The notes: generated by a model from the sequence alone, not told the origin. A DNA stretch of 64,000 nt from Eubacteriales bacterium (GCA_024655885.1 JANLFN010000001.1:1-64000); one strand, 5' to 3'. Shown: positions 23,856 through 33,292, counted from the first letter of the stretch. Program-made: numbers and translations.

Positions 23856-25202
23856 GTGAAGCTAACAACCAGGGAAATAAGACTGATGGCTTTATTAGGG
23901 GTTCTCCTGCTTCTGGCCGCATATGTAAACCTGTTTCTAAAGCCGCAGCTTGCGGCCATAAGTAAACTCAGGGAAGAAATAAGCAAAGACAGGGACAGCT
24001 ACAACCTGAACCTGAGCGTAAAGGAAAAAGTGAAAAACATGGGCACGGATGTAAAAATCCTGATGCAAAAGCTGAAGGATTTAAGGACTGTTTTCCCTCC
24101 CGTTGTCAACTACGACGAAATTCTTCTGGTGGTCCGGGATCAGGCGAAGCGTGCGGGCCTTCAAATAGAAAGCTTAAATTTTACCGATGCGGTGGAGGCG
24201 GGAAGTGCCGCTTCCTCCAACAAGAACAATGAAGCGGTTGCCGCGGGGAAACAAAACGGAACTGCCTCCGGCAATGTACAAATTACCGACGATTCACTGA
24301 AAAAGGCGCTGGCAAACCTGGGTATGGGGGATGGGAACAGCCTTGACGGCAGTAAGACAGGACAGGGTAAAGCCCTGATCCCCGACGGGAAAGGGTATTC
24401 CGTGAGCATCAAGGTGAATGCCAAGGGGACAAACAGCCAGGTGAAGGCGTTTATTAACAATATCCTGGGCTTGAAAAACAAGATGGCTTTTAAGGATGTC
24501 CAGATCAGCAACAGTGGAGGCGGACAGCTGACCGCCAATATGACGCTGGAAATGTACGGGATCATGGACAGGAACGCCGAGGAGTATACCATGCTGTATG
24601 ACAGCTCCCTGGCGCCCCCCGCCCCTGAAGGGAAGGAAAACGTGTTCAGCCCCTTTGAAGGGTTTGTGGGACAGATAAGCTCCCCCGGGGGAAGCGGGGA
24701 TGCCGTTTCCCGGGAAGAGACGGATACGGGCAAACCTCTTTCCCTGGAGGAGCTTCAAGCCTATGACTTCTCCCTCGGTGCGCTGCCCTATGGAGAGAGC
24801 CTGGCCCCTCCGAGCGTTTCCATTACGGCAAAACATCTGGCGGCAGGCGATGGCACGTTCCGCATACCCATCATATACGGCGACAGCAAAGGCGAGGAGA
24901 AGGCGGAAATATACGTGGAGGAGAAGGATGGCAGGTTTTACTGCAAATACAAGACCGGGAATGAGGCTTTCCCCGATCCGGCGTATAAGCAGCTTGCCGA
25001 GTTTAAGCCTGCGGGGGATGAGATACAAATGATTGTGAACTCTACCCCAAGGAAGTTCAATGAAGACAAGAATTCGGTAAGTATAGGCATCATCAACAAG
25101 ACCTCTAAGGCTTTTATTGTAAGGGTGGTTGACGAGGACAAGTCCCAGCCCAGGGTAAAAATAGACAAAACAGAGGGAGACGTAAAGGTAGAGTATAAAT
25201 AA
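23856..25202 (+). CDS. pilO: PilO-like pilus alignment protein with long C-terminal extension
   Basis: A 448-residue protein. Residues 1-240 match PilO: membrane anchor (about 8-28), coiled coil, and a ferredoxin-like domain (VFPPVVNYDEILLVVRDQAKRAG to NMTLEMYGI). PilO is normally about 200 residues. Here another 200 residues (about 245-448) follow: a Pro/Gly-rich linker and a beta-rich domain ending DVKVEYK, which I do not recognise. GTG 23856 follows GGGAGTGATG. The extra domain may contact minor pilins or the cell wall. Confidence 0.8.
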   Translation: MKLTTREIRLMALLGVLLLLAAYVNLFLKPQLAAISKLREEISKDRDSYNLNLSVKEKVKNMGTDVKILMQKLKDLRTVFPPVVNYDEILLVVRDQAKRAGLQIESLNFTDAVEAGSAASSNKNNEAVAAGKQNGTASGNVQITDDSLKKALANLGMGDGNSLDGSKTGQGKALIPDGKGYSVSIKVNAKGTNSQVKAFINNILGLKNKMAFKDVQISNSGGGQLTANMTLEMYGIMDRNAEEYTMLYDSSLAPPAPEGKENVFSPFEGFVGQISSPGGSGDAVSREETDTGKPLSLEELQAYDFSLGALPYGESLAPPSVSITAKHLAAGDGTFRIPIIYGDSKGEEKAEIYVEEKDGRFYCKYKTGNEAFPDPAYKQLAEFKPAGDEIQMIVNSTPRKFNEDKNSVSIGIINKTSKAFIVRVVDEDKSQPRVKIDKTEGDVKVEYK

Positions 25203-25216
25203 GCTCGGATGACGAC

Positions 25217-26143
25217 ATGGAAAAGTATAGTAGCCATAGGGAGGCATATAGGAGAATATTGAAGGGCAATCAGGGGGTAACACTGGTAGAACTGCTGGTC
25301 TCCATTGCGATACTGGCTTTAGTGGTCGCACCCTTTTTAGGCAGCTTCCTTTCAGCGGAAAGAAACAATCAGCTTTCAAAGGACAGGCTCACTGCAGCGG
25401 CCGCAGCCCAGAAGGCCATGGAAAAGATCAAGGCAACCCCTTCCCTGGTGGATGAAGCGGTTAATCAGACTGTAAACCTGAAAAGTTATGTGCCCGACGG
25501 TTTTTTCCCGGAAGGTTATGAAGTGAATTACAGCGTCACGGAGGTTTCCCAGGGGATAAGCACGGGTGACCCGGCTTACACTTTTCAAAATCTGGAGGAT
25601 ATACCCGATAATATTGTGCTTACCATTGATAAAAAAGAGAATGAGGATGATCAATACGCTGTTTCGGGGAAATTTTATTACGGGGACAAACAATATAAGA
25701 GCACAAACATTGATATGGGTGAAGATGCGGAGGATAACCGCTTCACACTCACAATTAACAAAAATGGTGGGGACTATGATTGTGATTTTTTTAAAACTCA
25801 AGGGGAAGCTGGGAATAAAAATACGGTTATAGCGAACCCAGAGGGCAAATATGCAAAGATCTTTGCCGTCAAAGTGGTCTTTAAGCAGGAGGCTTCACCG
25901 GGCCTGACGCTGGCTGTGAAGGTGGATAGCGGGGTGGACAAGGATGTGTGTTTTTATATTGCCGGAGACAGTGTGTCCTCTCCAAAGCTGACACTGGTCA
26001 ATGACAACGGAGAGGACTTTTATACTTATTACAACATCAGTACAAATTCGGTGGATACAGGAACCGGGGTGTACCGGATTGAGGTGCGCGTGACAAAAAA
26101 CGGAGAGCCGGTGGATAGCCTGGTCTCCTATGTGAACAGGTAG
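25217..26143 (+). CDS. Minor prepilin (PilV/PulI-like) with large globular domain
   Basis: A 308-residue prepilin-like protein. A leader of about 20 residues ends in NQG, and cleavage gives VTLVELLVSIAILALVVAPFL with Glu5. SAERNNQLSKDRLTAAAAAQKAMEKIK follows, typical of PilV/PulI. The C-terminal half (about 150-308) is beta-rich, with two segments resembling a small jelly-roll (FTLTINKNGGDYDC; YRIEVRVTKNGE). It starts 14 nt after pilO and ends 12 nt before the PilX-like gene. Confidence 0.8.
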   Translation: MEKYSSHREAYRRILKGNQGVTLVELLVSIAILALVVAPFLGSFLSAERNNQLSKDRLTAAAAAQKAMEKIKATPSLVDEAVNQTVNLKSYVPDGFFPEGYEVNYSVTEVSQGISTGDPAYTFQNLEDIPDNIVLTIDKKENEDDQYAVSGKFYYGDKQYKSTNIDMGEDAEDNRFTLTINKNGGDYDCDFFKTQGEAGNKNTVIANPEGKYAKIFAVKVVFKQEASPGLTLAVKVDSGVDKDVCFYIAGDSVSSPKLTLVNDNGEDFYTYYNISTNSVDTGTGVYRIEVRVTKNGEPVDSLVSYVNR

Positions 26144-26155
26144 CAGGTGGGTTTT

Positions 26156-28705
26156 ATGCAGCAGCGGTTGTTAAAATCAAACAGGGGTTCATCTTTGGTA
26201 ATGGTCATGCTGATCATCACCATCATGACGACGGTGGGGATGGCTATTATGCTGCTTACTTGGAGTGAATTCAGGATGAGCCTTCTGTCCAGCGACCGGA
26301 ATAAGGCTTACTATATTGCGGAAGCGGGCGTGGAGAGGGTTGCGAAGGCCCTGGACGACAAGGTGGCTGAAATACAGGAAGCAGCCAGGGAGGCTGTGTC
26401 CGATTATATCATGAAAAAAATTCAAGCCAGGAGTGAGGACAGGAACGCTGATGAGAATGGGGACGGGGAGAACTGGTTCAATAAGGACGGCTCCCTGAAC
26501 AATGCGTATGTGCAGAAAAGATTCAATGAACTTTATATGGCATCCGATCCGGATACTGAAAACGGAGAGCCGGAGTCTTTTGTCTTTTTACTTAAAAAGG
26601 CTTTTTTACAAACCGATGATATCAACCAGCTCCTGACAGGCGAAGACCTGACCGTCAAGGATGATACGGGAATGAAAGTCATTGGAAGCTTCCAGTGGAA
26701 ACTGAAGGAGTTTACTGAAGAAACTAATAACAATAACGGTGAACCTGCCTATATGGCCACCGTAGAAGTAGCAGGGACCTACGGGGGGCATTACAAAAAA
26801 ACCCTGACGGTCAAATTCAACCTGCTGCCCGTGACTTCCCAGACTCCCTACCAGGTGATGGAAAAGGCCGTGGTAAAAAATCCGGTCATCCCTCCTCTTC
26901 TGACAAAGGCTGTGGCGGCGGAAAAAAATATCGTTTCAGCAGGAGGCACTGTCTCCATCGGGGGGGATGTGACCTGCTTCGGGACCCTGCCCCTAAAGGA
27001 CGGCAGCGAGGACATGGACGCACCCATGTCCATGTACGGAGGGATTGTGGCAGGGATCAAGAGGGAGGCTATAACCTATACCAATGAAGCAGGCAGTACG
27101 GTGACCACCTCCCAAAAGGAGTGCTTGGGAATTAACAATGACAGTGTCCCGGCAGGAAGCGCAGGAAGTTTTGTCATCGACGGCAGTGCTTCCACCATGG
27201 GGTACGTACAGACCATGTACGGAGATGACGAAAGCGGCAAGCATTCGGATATTACGGTCAATAGAGAGACCTTTGCCCGGTCAGTGAGGGCGGATGATGA
27301 GTCGTATTCCTCCAGCATCAGCCTGAAGGGGGATGTGTATACCACCGACAATGTCCAGATCGATTCCAGCAATTCGGAAGTGACGGTGGGCAGCGATAGC
27401 AGGCCCGCCAATTATTACGGCTTTGTGGATGCGGGCTATGAAACCCTGGACTATGATGAAAAATCCGAATGGCAGGAAAAAAGGACCAGCAGCATTGTTG
27501 TGAACGGAAATTCAAAGCTTAATCTCTACGGGCCGGTTTATATCGGGGGCAGCACCTTTCTTACGGATTATAGGAAAGATGCGGCAGGTCCTGACGACCC
27601 TGAGGCCGGACATCCCTATATGACCGGGCTGGCTGCGGCAAAATCCGGCAAGAACGTGGCGTATGCCTTTACCGAATATAAAAAAGGCAGCACAACCGGG
27701 AAAAACAATCTTTACTATTATGACAGTTCGACGAGCTACCCTTACATTAGTTCGACAAACTCTGACATTATTTACAATTCCTACAGTGGGATCAATATGA
27801 TTGTGGGGACGCTGACCCAAAAATTTGGAATGCAGCAGCGAGGAGTCCATGTAAAAGGCATTTGGAACCAGTGGAAGACTGAATGGGAGCAGAATTCCCA
27901 ATCGGAAGGATTTGTTGATAACATGAGCAACATTACAACCGATAATATTAGAATCCTGGGGACGGGCGTCTATGATGAAAACAGGCTGATCGGCTATTCC
28001 AACGGGGCTATTGCCGCCAACGGCAAGGTTTACGGACCCTATGACGTTGTCTATAAAGATATTAAAGATAATTCCTTGAAGAGATATGCACCCGATGAAT
28101 GGAAAGCCATCAAGGATGACTGTATGGTGCGATACTTCAATGCGGTAAAAGGGTTGATTCCGCCCAAGGATTCCTATGAAACCTTTTATGAAAACGTTAA
28201 AGCGGAGAGTATGGAAGACAGTTTGATGAATACCGATACCGGAGCTCCGGACAGTGCATTCAGCGAAATTAACGCTCCTGCCGATAGCCCTGCGGGCCGG
28301 TATTTCTTTTTTCATTCAACAGGGGATGTCACTATCAAGTACTCGGGAGGCACATGGGAGATTAACGGTATGCCTTTTCCGGCAAGCTGTAAGGACACGT
28401 ATGGATATTATTACGGGCTTATCTACACCGGGGGGAACATATATGTGGACAGTACGAATGCACCGCCAGGCGGGTTCAAGCTCAAGGGTTCCCTCCTGGC
28501 GTCGGGAAATGTTGTATTTATCGGCGATGCCTACATAGGGTACAGTGAAGACGTTGTCAAAAACCTTATAACCAACTCTGCAACCGCCGACTTTTTCAAG
28601 GACACCACCTATATCACCCCCGCGTATGCTTCGGGGGACAAGCTGCAGAGCCAGCGCGTCCAGGTTAGAAACATCCAGGTGGCTGACTGGAAGGAAACGA
28701 AATGA
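26156..28705 (+). CDS. Very large PilX-like minor pilin / surface protein
   Basis: An 849-residue protein. The N terminus has the PilX signature: basic leader, SSLVMVMLIITIMTTVGMAI helix, then RNKAYYIAEAGVERVAKALD. PilX homologues are usually about 200 residues; here about 600 more follow. That part has repeated short strands such as GGTVSIGGDV, SSISLKGDVYTTDNV, NGNSKLNLYGPVYIGG and GGNIYVDSTN, which suggest a beta-helix or bactofilin-like solenoid. No prepilin-type Glu5 motif is clear. Start ATG 26156 is favoured over GTG 26147, which overlaps CAGGTGGG. It lies directly before the CBM3 protein, where PilY1-type tip adhesins follow PilX in other systems. Confidence 0.78.
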   Translation: MQQRLLKSNRGSSLVMVMLIITIMTTVGMAIMLLTWSEFRMSLLSSDRNKAYYIAEAGVERVAKALDDKVAEIQEAAREAVSDYIMKKIQARSEDRNADENGDGENWFNKDGSLNNAYVQKRFNELYMASDPDTENGEPESFVFLLKKAFLQTDDINQLLTGEDLTVKDDTGMKVIGSFQWKLKEFTEETNNNNGEPAYMATVEVAGTYGGHYKKTLTVKFNLLPVTSQTPYQVMEKAVVKNPVIPPLLTKAVAAEKNIVSAGGTVSIGGDVTCFGTLPLKDGSEDMDAPMSMYGGIVAGIKREAITYTNEAGSTVTTSQKECLGINNDSVPAGSAGSFVIDGSASTMGYVQTMYGDDESGKHSDITVNRETFARSVRADDESYSSSISLKGDVYTTDNVQIDSSNSEVTVGSDSRPANYYGFVDAGYETLDYDEKSEWQEKRTSSIVVNGNSKLNLYGPVYIGGSTFLTDYRKDAAGPDDPEAGHPYMTGLAAAKSGKNVAYAFTEYKKGSTTGKNNLYYYDSSTSYPYISSTNSDIIYNSYSGINMIVGTLTQKFGMQQRGVHVKGIWNQWKTEWEQNSQSEGFVDNMSNITTDNIRILGTGVYDENRLIGYSNGAIAANGKVYGPYDVVYKDIKDNSLKRYAPDEWKAIKDDCMVRYFNAVKGLIPPKDSYETFYENVKAESMEDSLMNTDTGAPDSAFSEINAPADSPAGRYFFFHSTGDVTIKYSGGTWEINGMPFPASCKDTYGYYYGLIYTGGNIYVDSTNAPPGGFKLKGSLLASGNVVFIGDAYIGYSEDVVKNLITNSATADFFKDTTYITPAYASGDKLQSQRVQVRNIQVADWKETK

Positions 28706-28771
28706 GGGATAAGCCGTTGAGGGCGTGAACTGCCCGGGAGATATTGATTTATTGCGCAAGGAGGTATCCAA

Positions 28772-31700
28772 ATGACTCATAGGTTTAAAGGTATAGTTTC
28801 ATTACTGCTGACGGTTGCATTTATTACATCCAACTTGGCCTTTACTTTTCTAAGGGATGCATTTGCCGGCAGCAGCGATCAGGTGGAGCTTTACATGTAT
28901 AACGGCGACAGGTCGGACTGGACCGACGTGATGACGCCCCGCTTCAAGCTGGTAAACAAGGGAGGGGATTTGAACCTTTCCAGGGTCAAGATCAGGTATT
29001 ATTACAAATCCATTTGGGAACTGCCCAATACCTTTGAATGCGAGAAAATCTCCGTAACCAACGGGACTACCAAGGATTTATCCACTTCCACAGTCACGGC
29101 CCAATTTACACGTGTGTCCAATGCACTGCTGAGTAATTACTATTACTGCGAGCTGTCTTTTTCCCCGGAAGCAGGTACACTGAGCCGGGACGGCTATGTG
29201 GTGGTCCAGGCAAGAATGAAGCACCGCAGGAGTTGCGTTTACCTTTACCAGAGGGATGATTATTCCTTCAATTCAGTGGCGACGGACTTTGTGAAATGGG
29301 ACAAGGCTACAGCCTATCTTACCTCCGGAAGTAGCTACAGTATTATCTGGGGAAGAGAGCCCGACGGGACCACCGTCCTGCCATTGCCTGAGCAGAAATC
29401 CCTGAAAGTGCAGATGTACAACGTGGACAGGAGTTCCTGGGTTACCGTTGAAAATCCCAAAATAAGGATTATTAATACAGGAACCAAAGATATTCCGCTG
29501 TCCGAAATTACTGTAAGATATTTCTTTACAACTGTATTCAGCAGGAGTTTTAGCTGCAGCAGCGCCGTGCTGACCAATGGTACTGCCTCAACCTCGCTGG
29601 ATACTTCTCATGTGACGGGTACCTTTGAAAGGATCAACAATGGTTTTATTTTAGATGATTACCAGTTGAAAATCGGCTTCAGCAGCACGTCGGCCGGCCT
29701 GAGCCTTAAGCCGGGAGGATATGTGGAACTGCAGTCCGTTATTCGGTTTACCTCGTGGCCGTTCAAAGAATATCAGCCGAATGACTATTCCTTCAATTCC
29801 AGCGCAACAGGTTATGTGGACTGGAAAAAGACCACCGGCTACATTAATAACGTGCTTATGTGGGGAACAGAACCCGACGGGACAGAGGCCCCGACGGTGC
29901 CCGTACCGGACAAGCCTCTAAACCTTACTGCGGTCCCCGGTGACACCAGTGTCTCCCTTACCTGGTCGCCCTCATTTGGAGCCCAAACCTATACGGTGAA
30001 AAGGAGCACCACAAAAGGCGGGCCTTATACTGCCTGCGGAGGATTGCTGGATACTACCTATACCGACACAGGACTGACCAACGGCGTCACTTACTATTAT
30101 GTAGTGAGTGCATCCAGTGCGGGGGGGGAAAGTGCCAATTCCAGTGAAGTGAGCGTTATGCCCACAAGCAACAAAATAAAGATCATGACCTACAGCATGG
30201 ACCCTTCAGAAAATGTGGATGTCATAAAAACCGGGGTAAGAATAGAGAATACGGGCTTAAATCCAATCGACTTGAGCCGTATTACGGCAAATTACTATTA
30301 TACGCAGAATGGAGGAGATATCCAAAAGAGCACATTCCGAACCAAAGCCGCAGTTAAGAATTCTTATACGGGTGATAATCGATTTGATACAACGCCAATA
30401 AATACTTCTTATGTAACCTCTAAAATTGAAAATTTTGCACCCAAGGCATACAAAACGGACGCCTACTTCCAGATAGGCTTCCAAAGCTCGGCAGGCACAC
30501 TTACACCCGGCAGCAGCGTGGTCCTTGAAATAGAGTTTGAGAAAGACAAAAACGGTCAAGGAAACGCTATGTTCAACCAGCCAGATGACTATTCCTTCAA
30601 CAGCAGCACATCCGGCTATACCGATTGGATGTATATGACCGGGTACATTGACGGCAAGCTGGTATGGGGGATGGAACCGGGGGCTGTTCCGGTGCCGACA
30701 GTCACACTGACTTCTCCCAAAAATGGAGACACCTATGCAGTCAATTCCGTCATACCTATAAAAGCCGACGGCACATACTGCGACCACATGGCCGCAGTGG
30801 TCCTTGACAGCAAGCAAACTGAAATCCAGCTTCCTTCAAGCGAAGGCAACAATCCGGTACAGCAGGGGAACCGCTTTTCGTATAATTTCACTCCGACAGC
30901 GCCCGGAACATATACCATTTATGTAGTAGGCAGGAGCACACCTGATGAATCTCCCAATTCTGTGAAAGGAATGTCGGACCCGGTGACCATATCGGTGACA
31001 GCAGCGTCCCTGGCTGCGCCTGTGGATGTAGCGGCTGCACTGGGAGACGGGCAGGTGAGCCTCAAATGGTCGCCGGTAGCGGGGGCGCTGTCCTACAAAG
31101 TAAAAAGAGCAGAAATCCGCGGAGGCCCTTACACGGAAATCGCTTCAAGTGTCACAAATACGTCTTATGTGGATGCAGCAGTAGAGCCGGGCAAAACCTA
31201 TTATTATGTTGTCAGCGCTGTAAATGAAATAGCTGAAAGCCCTAATTCCCCCGAGGCAGCCGCAGGCCCCGTGTATGAAAACGTCTTCTACACCGATGAC
31301 GGGAGCTTTTCCTACAGGCTTTTGACAGGCAGTAACGACGACAATTACAACAAGATTGTGCTGGGGGAATATATCCCCCTGGAGATGAGCCTGAAGCTGA
31401 AAAAGGCCATCGTTGACCCTGTATTTACCTTTGATGAAAATATACGGCCTGAGAAGGGGGGCCCGGACACCGGCTTTACTGTGAACAAAATTGCTGCGGG
31501 GGATCACTTCCTGGATTATTTACAGGTTTATAAAAACGGGAACAGGATGACGGAGGATTTAATCCAGGAGATGGACACGGCTTCCACCAGAATGAGCTTC
31601 CGGATCAAGGGCAGCTTTAGTGTGGGTGACACCCTCAAGATCAACTGTATTGTCAAGATAGCCTCCAAGTGCAAGAATCTGACCTTTGATAAGGAAAACC

Positions 31701-31813
31701 AGGTGCTGTTCTGCATGGAGAGCTGGCAATATAGCGAAGGGGGAGAGAAAATAGGCTCCTCCGATTGGTTCAGGGTGGACGTGATTATTGAAAAGCCCAA
31801 TATCATGCAGTAG
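28772..31813 (+). CDS. Secreted multi-CBM3/FnIII surface protein, candidate pilus-linked cellulose adhesin
   Basis: A 1013-residue secreted protein. A Sec signal ends near AFA (30-32). In order come CBM3 (about 37-205), CBM3 (210-372), FnIII (379-463), CBM3 (468-640), an Ig-like domain (642-745), FnIII (747-833) and a C-terminal domain of unknown type (834-1013). The CBM3 repeats show the family pattern: PRFKLVNKGG or similar, RYYY, then DDYSFNSxAT and WGxEPDG. There is no catalytic domain, dockerin, cohesin, LPXTG or SLH motif, so it binds but does not cut, and how it is held on the cell is unclear. It is the last gene of the pilus cluster, 66 nt after the PilX-like gene and just before a terminator. 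I infer an adhesin that works with the pilus on cellulose. ATG 28772 follows AAGGAGG. Confidence 0.85.
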   Translation: MTHRFKGIVSLLLTVAFITSNLAFTFLRDAFAGSSDQVELYMYNGDRSDWTDVMTPRFKLVNKGGDLNLSRVKIRYYYKSIWELPNTFECEKISVTNGTTKDLSTSTVTAQFTRVSNALLSNYYYCELSFSPEAGTLSRDGYVVVQARMKHRRSCVYLYQRDDYSFNSVATDFVKWDKATAYLTSGSSYSIIWGREPDGTTVLPLPEQKSLKVQMYNVDRSSWVTVENPKIRIINTGTKDIPLSEITVRYFFTTVFSRSFSCSSAVLTNGTASTSLDTSHVTGTFERINNGFILDDYQLKIGFSSTSAGLSLKPGGYVELQSVIRFTSWPFKEYQPNDYSFNSSATGYVDWKKTTGYINNVLMWGTEPDGTEAPTVPVPDKPLNLTAVPGDTSVSLTWSPSFGAQTYTVKRSTTKGGPYTACGGLLDTTYTDTGLTNGVTYYYVVSASSAGGESANSSEVSVMPTSNKIKIMTYSMDPSENVDVIKTGVRIENTGLNPIDLSRITANYYYTQNGGDIQKSTFRTKAAVKNSYTGDNRFDTTPINTSYVTSKIENFAPKAYKTDAYFQIGFQSSAGTLTPGSSVVLEIEFEKDKNGQGNAMFNQPDDYSFNSSTSGYTDWMYMTGYIDGKLVWGMEPGAVPVPTVTLTSPKNGDTYAVNSVIPIKADGTYCDHMAAVVLDSKQTEIQLPSSEGNNPVQQGNRFSYNFTPTAPGTYTIYVVGRSTPDESPNSVKGMSDPVTISVTAASLAAPVDVAAALGDGQVSLKWSPVAGALSYKVKRAEIRGGPYTEIASSVTNTSYVDAAVEPGKTYYYVVSAVNEIAESPNSPEAAAGPVYENVFYTDDGSFSYRLLTGSNDDNYNKIVLGEYIPLEMSLKLKKAIVDPVFTFDENIRPEKGGPDTGFTVNKIAAGDHFLDYLQVYKNGNRMTEDLIQEMDTASTRMSFRIKGSFSVGDTLKINCIVKIASKCKNLTFDKENQVLFCMESWQYSEGGEKIGSSDWFRVDVIIEKPNIMQ

Positions 31814-31829
31814 GATACAAATTTACAAT

Positions 31830-31857
31830 AAAAGGAGAGTTCCCTCCTTTTATTTTT
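31830..31857 (+). terminator. Terminator at end of pilus cluster
   Basis: AAAAGGAG (31830-31837) pairs with CTCCTTTT (31844-31851) around a 6-nt loop, followed by ATTTTT. It closes the transcript ending with the CBM3 gene. Confidence 0.8.
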
Positions 31858-31889
31858 GGGCAATTAAGTATATAATAGGCAATGTGTAA

Positions 31890-31918
31890 TTGACATTGGG
31901 CAATGGGCCGGCTATAAT
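31890..31918 (+). promoter_or_regulatory. Consensus sigma-A promoter
   Basis: TTGACA (31890-31895), 17-nt spacer, TATAAT (31913-31918): a perfect match. Transcription would start near 31925, 62 nt before the TIM-barrel gene, and may include aroQ and the peptidase gene. Confidence 0.85.
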
Positions 31919-31986
31919 ATCGAAGGCTTTTGTAATTTTTCAAATTCTGGAGCGCCATATCTATCAGAGGCAAAAGGAGCGAATAT

Positions 31987-32841
31987 ATGATCAGGTTCGG
32001 ACCGGCAGGAAATTCGGACAGCTTTTATGAACAGGGGTACAATTCTTCGGTGCAAATGCCCGGCTGGCTTAAAAGCATGGGATTGAGCGCCTATGAATAC
32101 CAGTGCGGCAAAGGGGTCAAAATAAAGGAGCCCACCGCAAGGCAGATGGGCGAGCAGGCGGCGGTGCACGATATTTTTCTCAGCATCCACGCGCCCTATT
32201 ATATAAACCTGGCCAGCGAAGAAAGGGAAAAGAGAGAAAAATCCAAGGGCTATATCATACAAACCCTGGCTGCGGCCGCATGGATGGGCGCAAAGAGGAT
32301 TACGGTGCATCCGGGCTCATACGGCAAGGTGGACAAGAGGTGGGCACTGGATACGGCGGTGCAGGTGCTGGGGGAAGTGCTGGCGGAAGCGGATGCGGCA
32401 GGATATTCGGACATTGCCATCTGCCCGGAGACACTTGGAAAAATAAACCAGTTGGGCTCCCTGGAGGAGGTCCTGGAGCTGTGTAAAATAGACGAGAGGC
32501 TCATTCCCACTATAGATTTCGGGCACCTGCACGTGAGAGGACTGGGGTGCTTGAACTCGGCTGCGGATTTTGAAGCGGTGTTCGACAAAATTGAAAAGGT
32601 CCTGGGGTCTTACAGGTTAAAGCATCTCCATTGCCATTTCAGCCGGATAGAGTTTACCTCCGCGGGAGAAAAAAAGCACTGGACCCTGGATGACGTCCAG
32701 TTCGGCCCCAATTTCGAGCCACTGGCGGAAGTGCTCTACAAGAGAGCCATGGAACCGGTGATTATATGTGAATCAAGGGACTGTATGGCTGAGGACGCTT
32801 TAGAACTCAAACACATATATGAAAAGGAGGCAGGGGGGTGA
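31987..32841 (+). CDS. AP endonuclease 2/xylose isomerase-like TIM-barrel protein
   Basis: A 284-residue TIM-barrel protein of the endonuclease IV (Nfo)/xylose isomerase-like superfamily. Likely metal ligands follow the family order: SIHAPYYIN, TVHPGSYG, CPETLGK, TIDFGHLH, HLHCHFS and ICES, giving several His, Glu and Asp. Nfo would cleave DNA at abasic sites, using three Zn ions. The N terminus (RFGPAGNSDSF) is typical of a clostridial subgroup, so true Nfo activity is likely but not certain. Its start codon ATG 31987 has GCAAAAGGAGC upstream. aroQ follows almost immediately. Confidence 0.8.
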   Translation: MIRFGPAGNSDSFYEQGYNSSVQMPGWLKSMGLSAYEYQCGKGVKIKEPTARQMGEQAAVHDIFLSIHAPYYINLASEEREKREKSKGYIIQTLAAAAWMGAKRITVHPGSYGKVDKRWALDTAVQVLGEVLAEADAAGYSDIAICPETLGKINQLGSLEEVLELCKIDERLIPTIDFGHLHVRGLGCLNSAADFEAVFDKIEKVLGSYRLKHLHCHFSRIEFTSAGEKKHWTLDDVQFGPNFEPLAEVLYKRAMEPVIICESRDCMAEDALELKHIYEKEAGG

Positions 32842-32845
32842 TCCT

Positions 32846-33274
32846 ATGAAAAAGGTCCTGATTGTAAACGGACCGAACTTGAATCTGCTGGGTACCCGGG
32901 AAAAGGATGTCTATGGGACCGAGACCCTGGAGGACATTGCCAAAAGGGTCAGCATTGAGGCGGAAAAGCTGAGGCTGGATATCCGGTTTATCCAGACAAA
33001 CCATGAGGGCGAGATTATAGATAAAATCCATGAAGCCAAAGGGAAATTTGATGTTTTGATTATCAATCCGGGCGCCTATACCCACTACAGCATCGCCATA
33101 AGAGACGCCATCAAAGCGGTGGAGATTGCGGCAATTGAAGTACACCTGTCCAATATATATTCAAGGGAAGAGTTCAGGCACCAATCGGTGATTGCACCGG
33201 TGTGCAAAGGTCAGATCTGCGGCTTCGGAGGATATGGGTATATCCTGGCCCTCAATGCTGCAGCGAACCTGTAG
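32846..33274 (+). CDS. aroQ: Type II 3-dehydroquinate dehydratase
   Basis: A 142-residue dodecameric enzyme of the shikimate pathway; its product is reduced by AroE (14631). The N terminus NGPNLNLLGTRE is diagnostic, and the Tyr shortly after it is catalytic. NPGAYTHYSIAIRDA and EVHLSNIYSREEFRHQS hold the substrate-binding and His residues. ATG 32846 follows AGGGGGGTGAT, and an upstream ATG at 32819 lies inside the previous gene. It is cotranscribed with the TIM-barrel gene, 4 nt away. Confidence 0.95.
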   Translation: MKKVLIVNGPNLNLLGTREKDVYGTETLEDIAKRVSIEAEKLRLDIRFIQTNHEGEIIDKIHEAKGKFDVLIINPGAYTHYSIAIRDAIKAVEIAAIEVHLSNIYSREEFRHQSVIAPVCKGQICGFGGYGYILALNAAANL

Positions 33275-33292
33275 AAAGGAGTGTTTATTAAA

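Noticed and set aside
24294-25379. 361-codon minus-strand frame opposite pilO
   Set aside because: It is a shadow of the pilO frame, with low-complexity composition and no ribosome binding site or motif.
27512-28315. 267-codon minus-strand frame opposite the PilX-like gene
   Set aside because: Shadow frame, no recognisable domain and no start signal.
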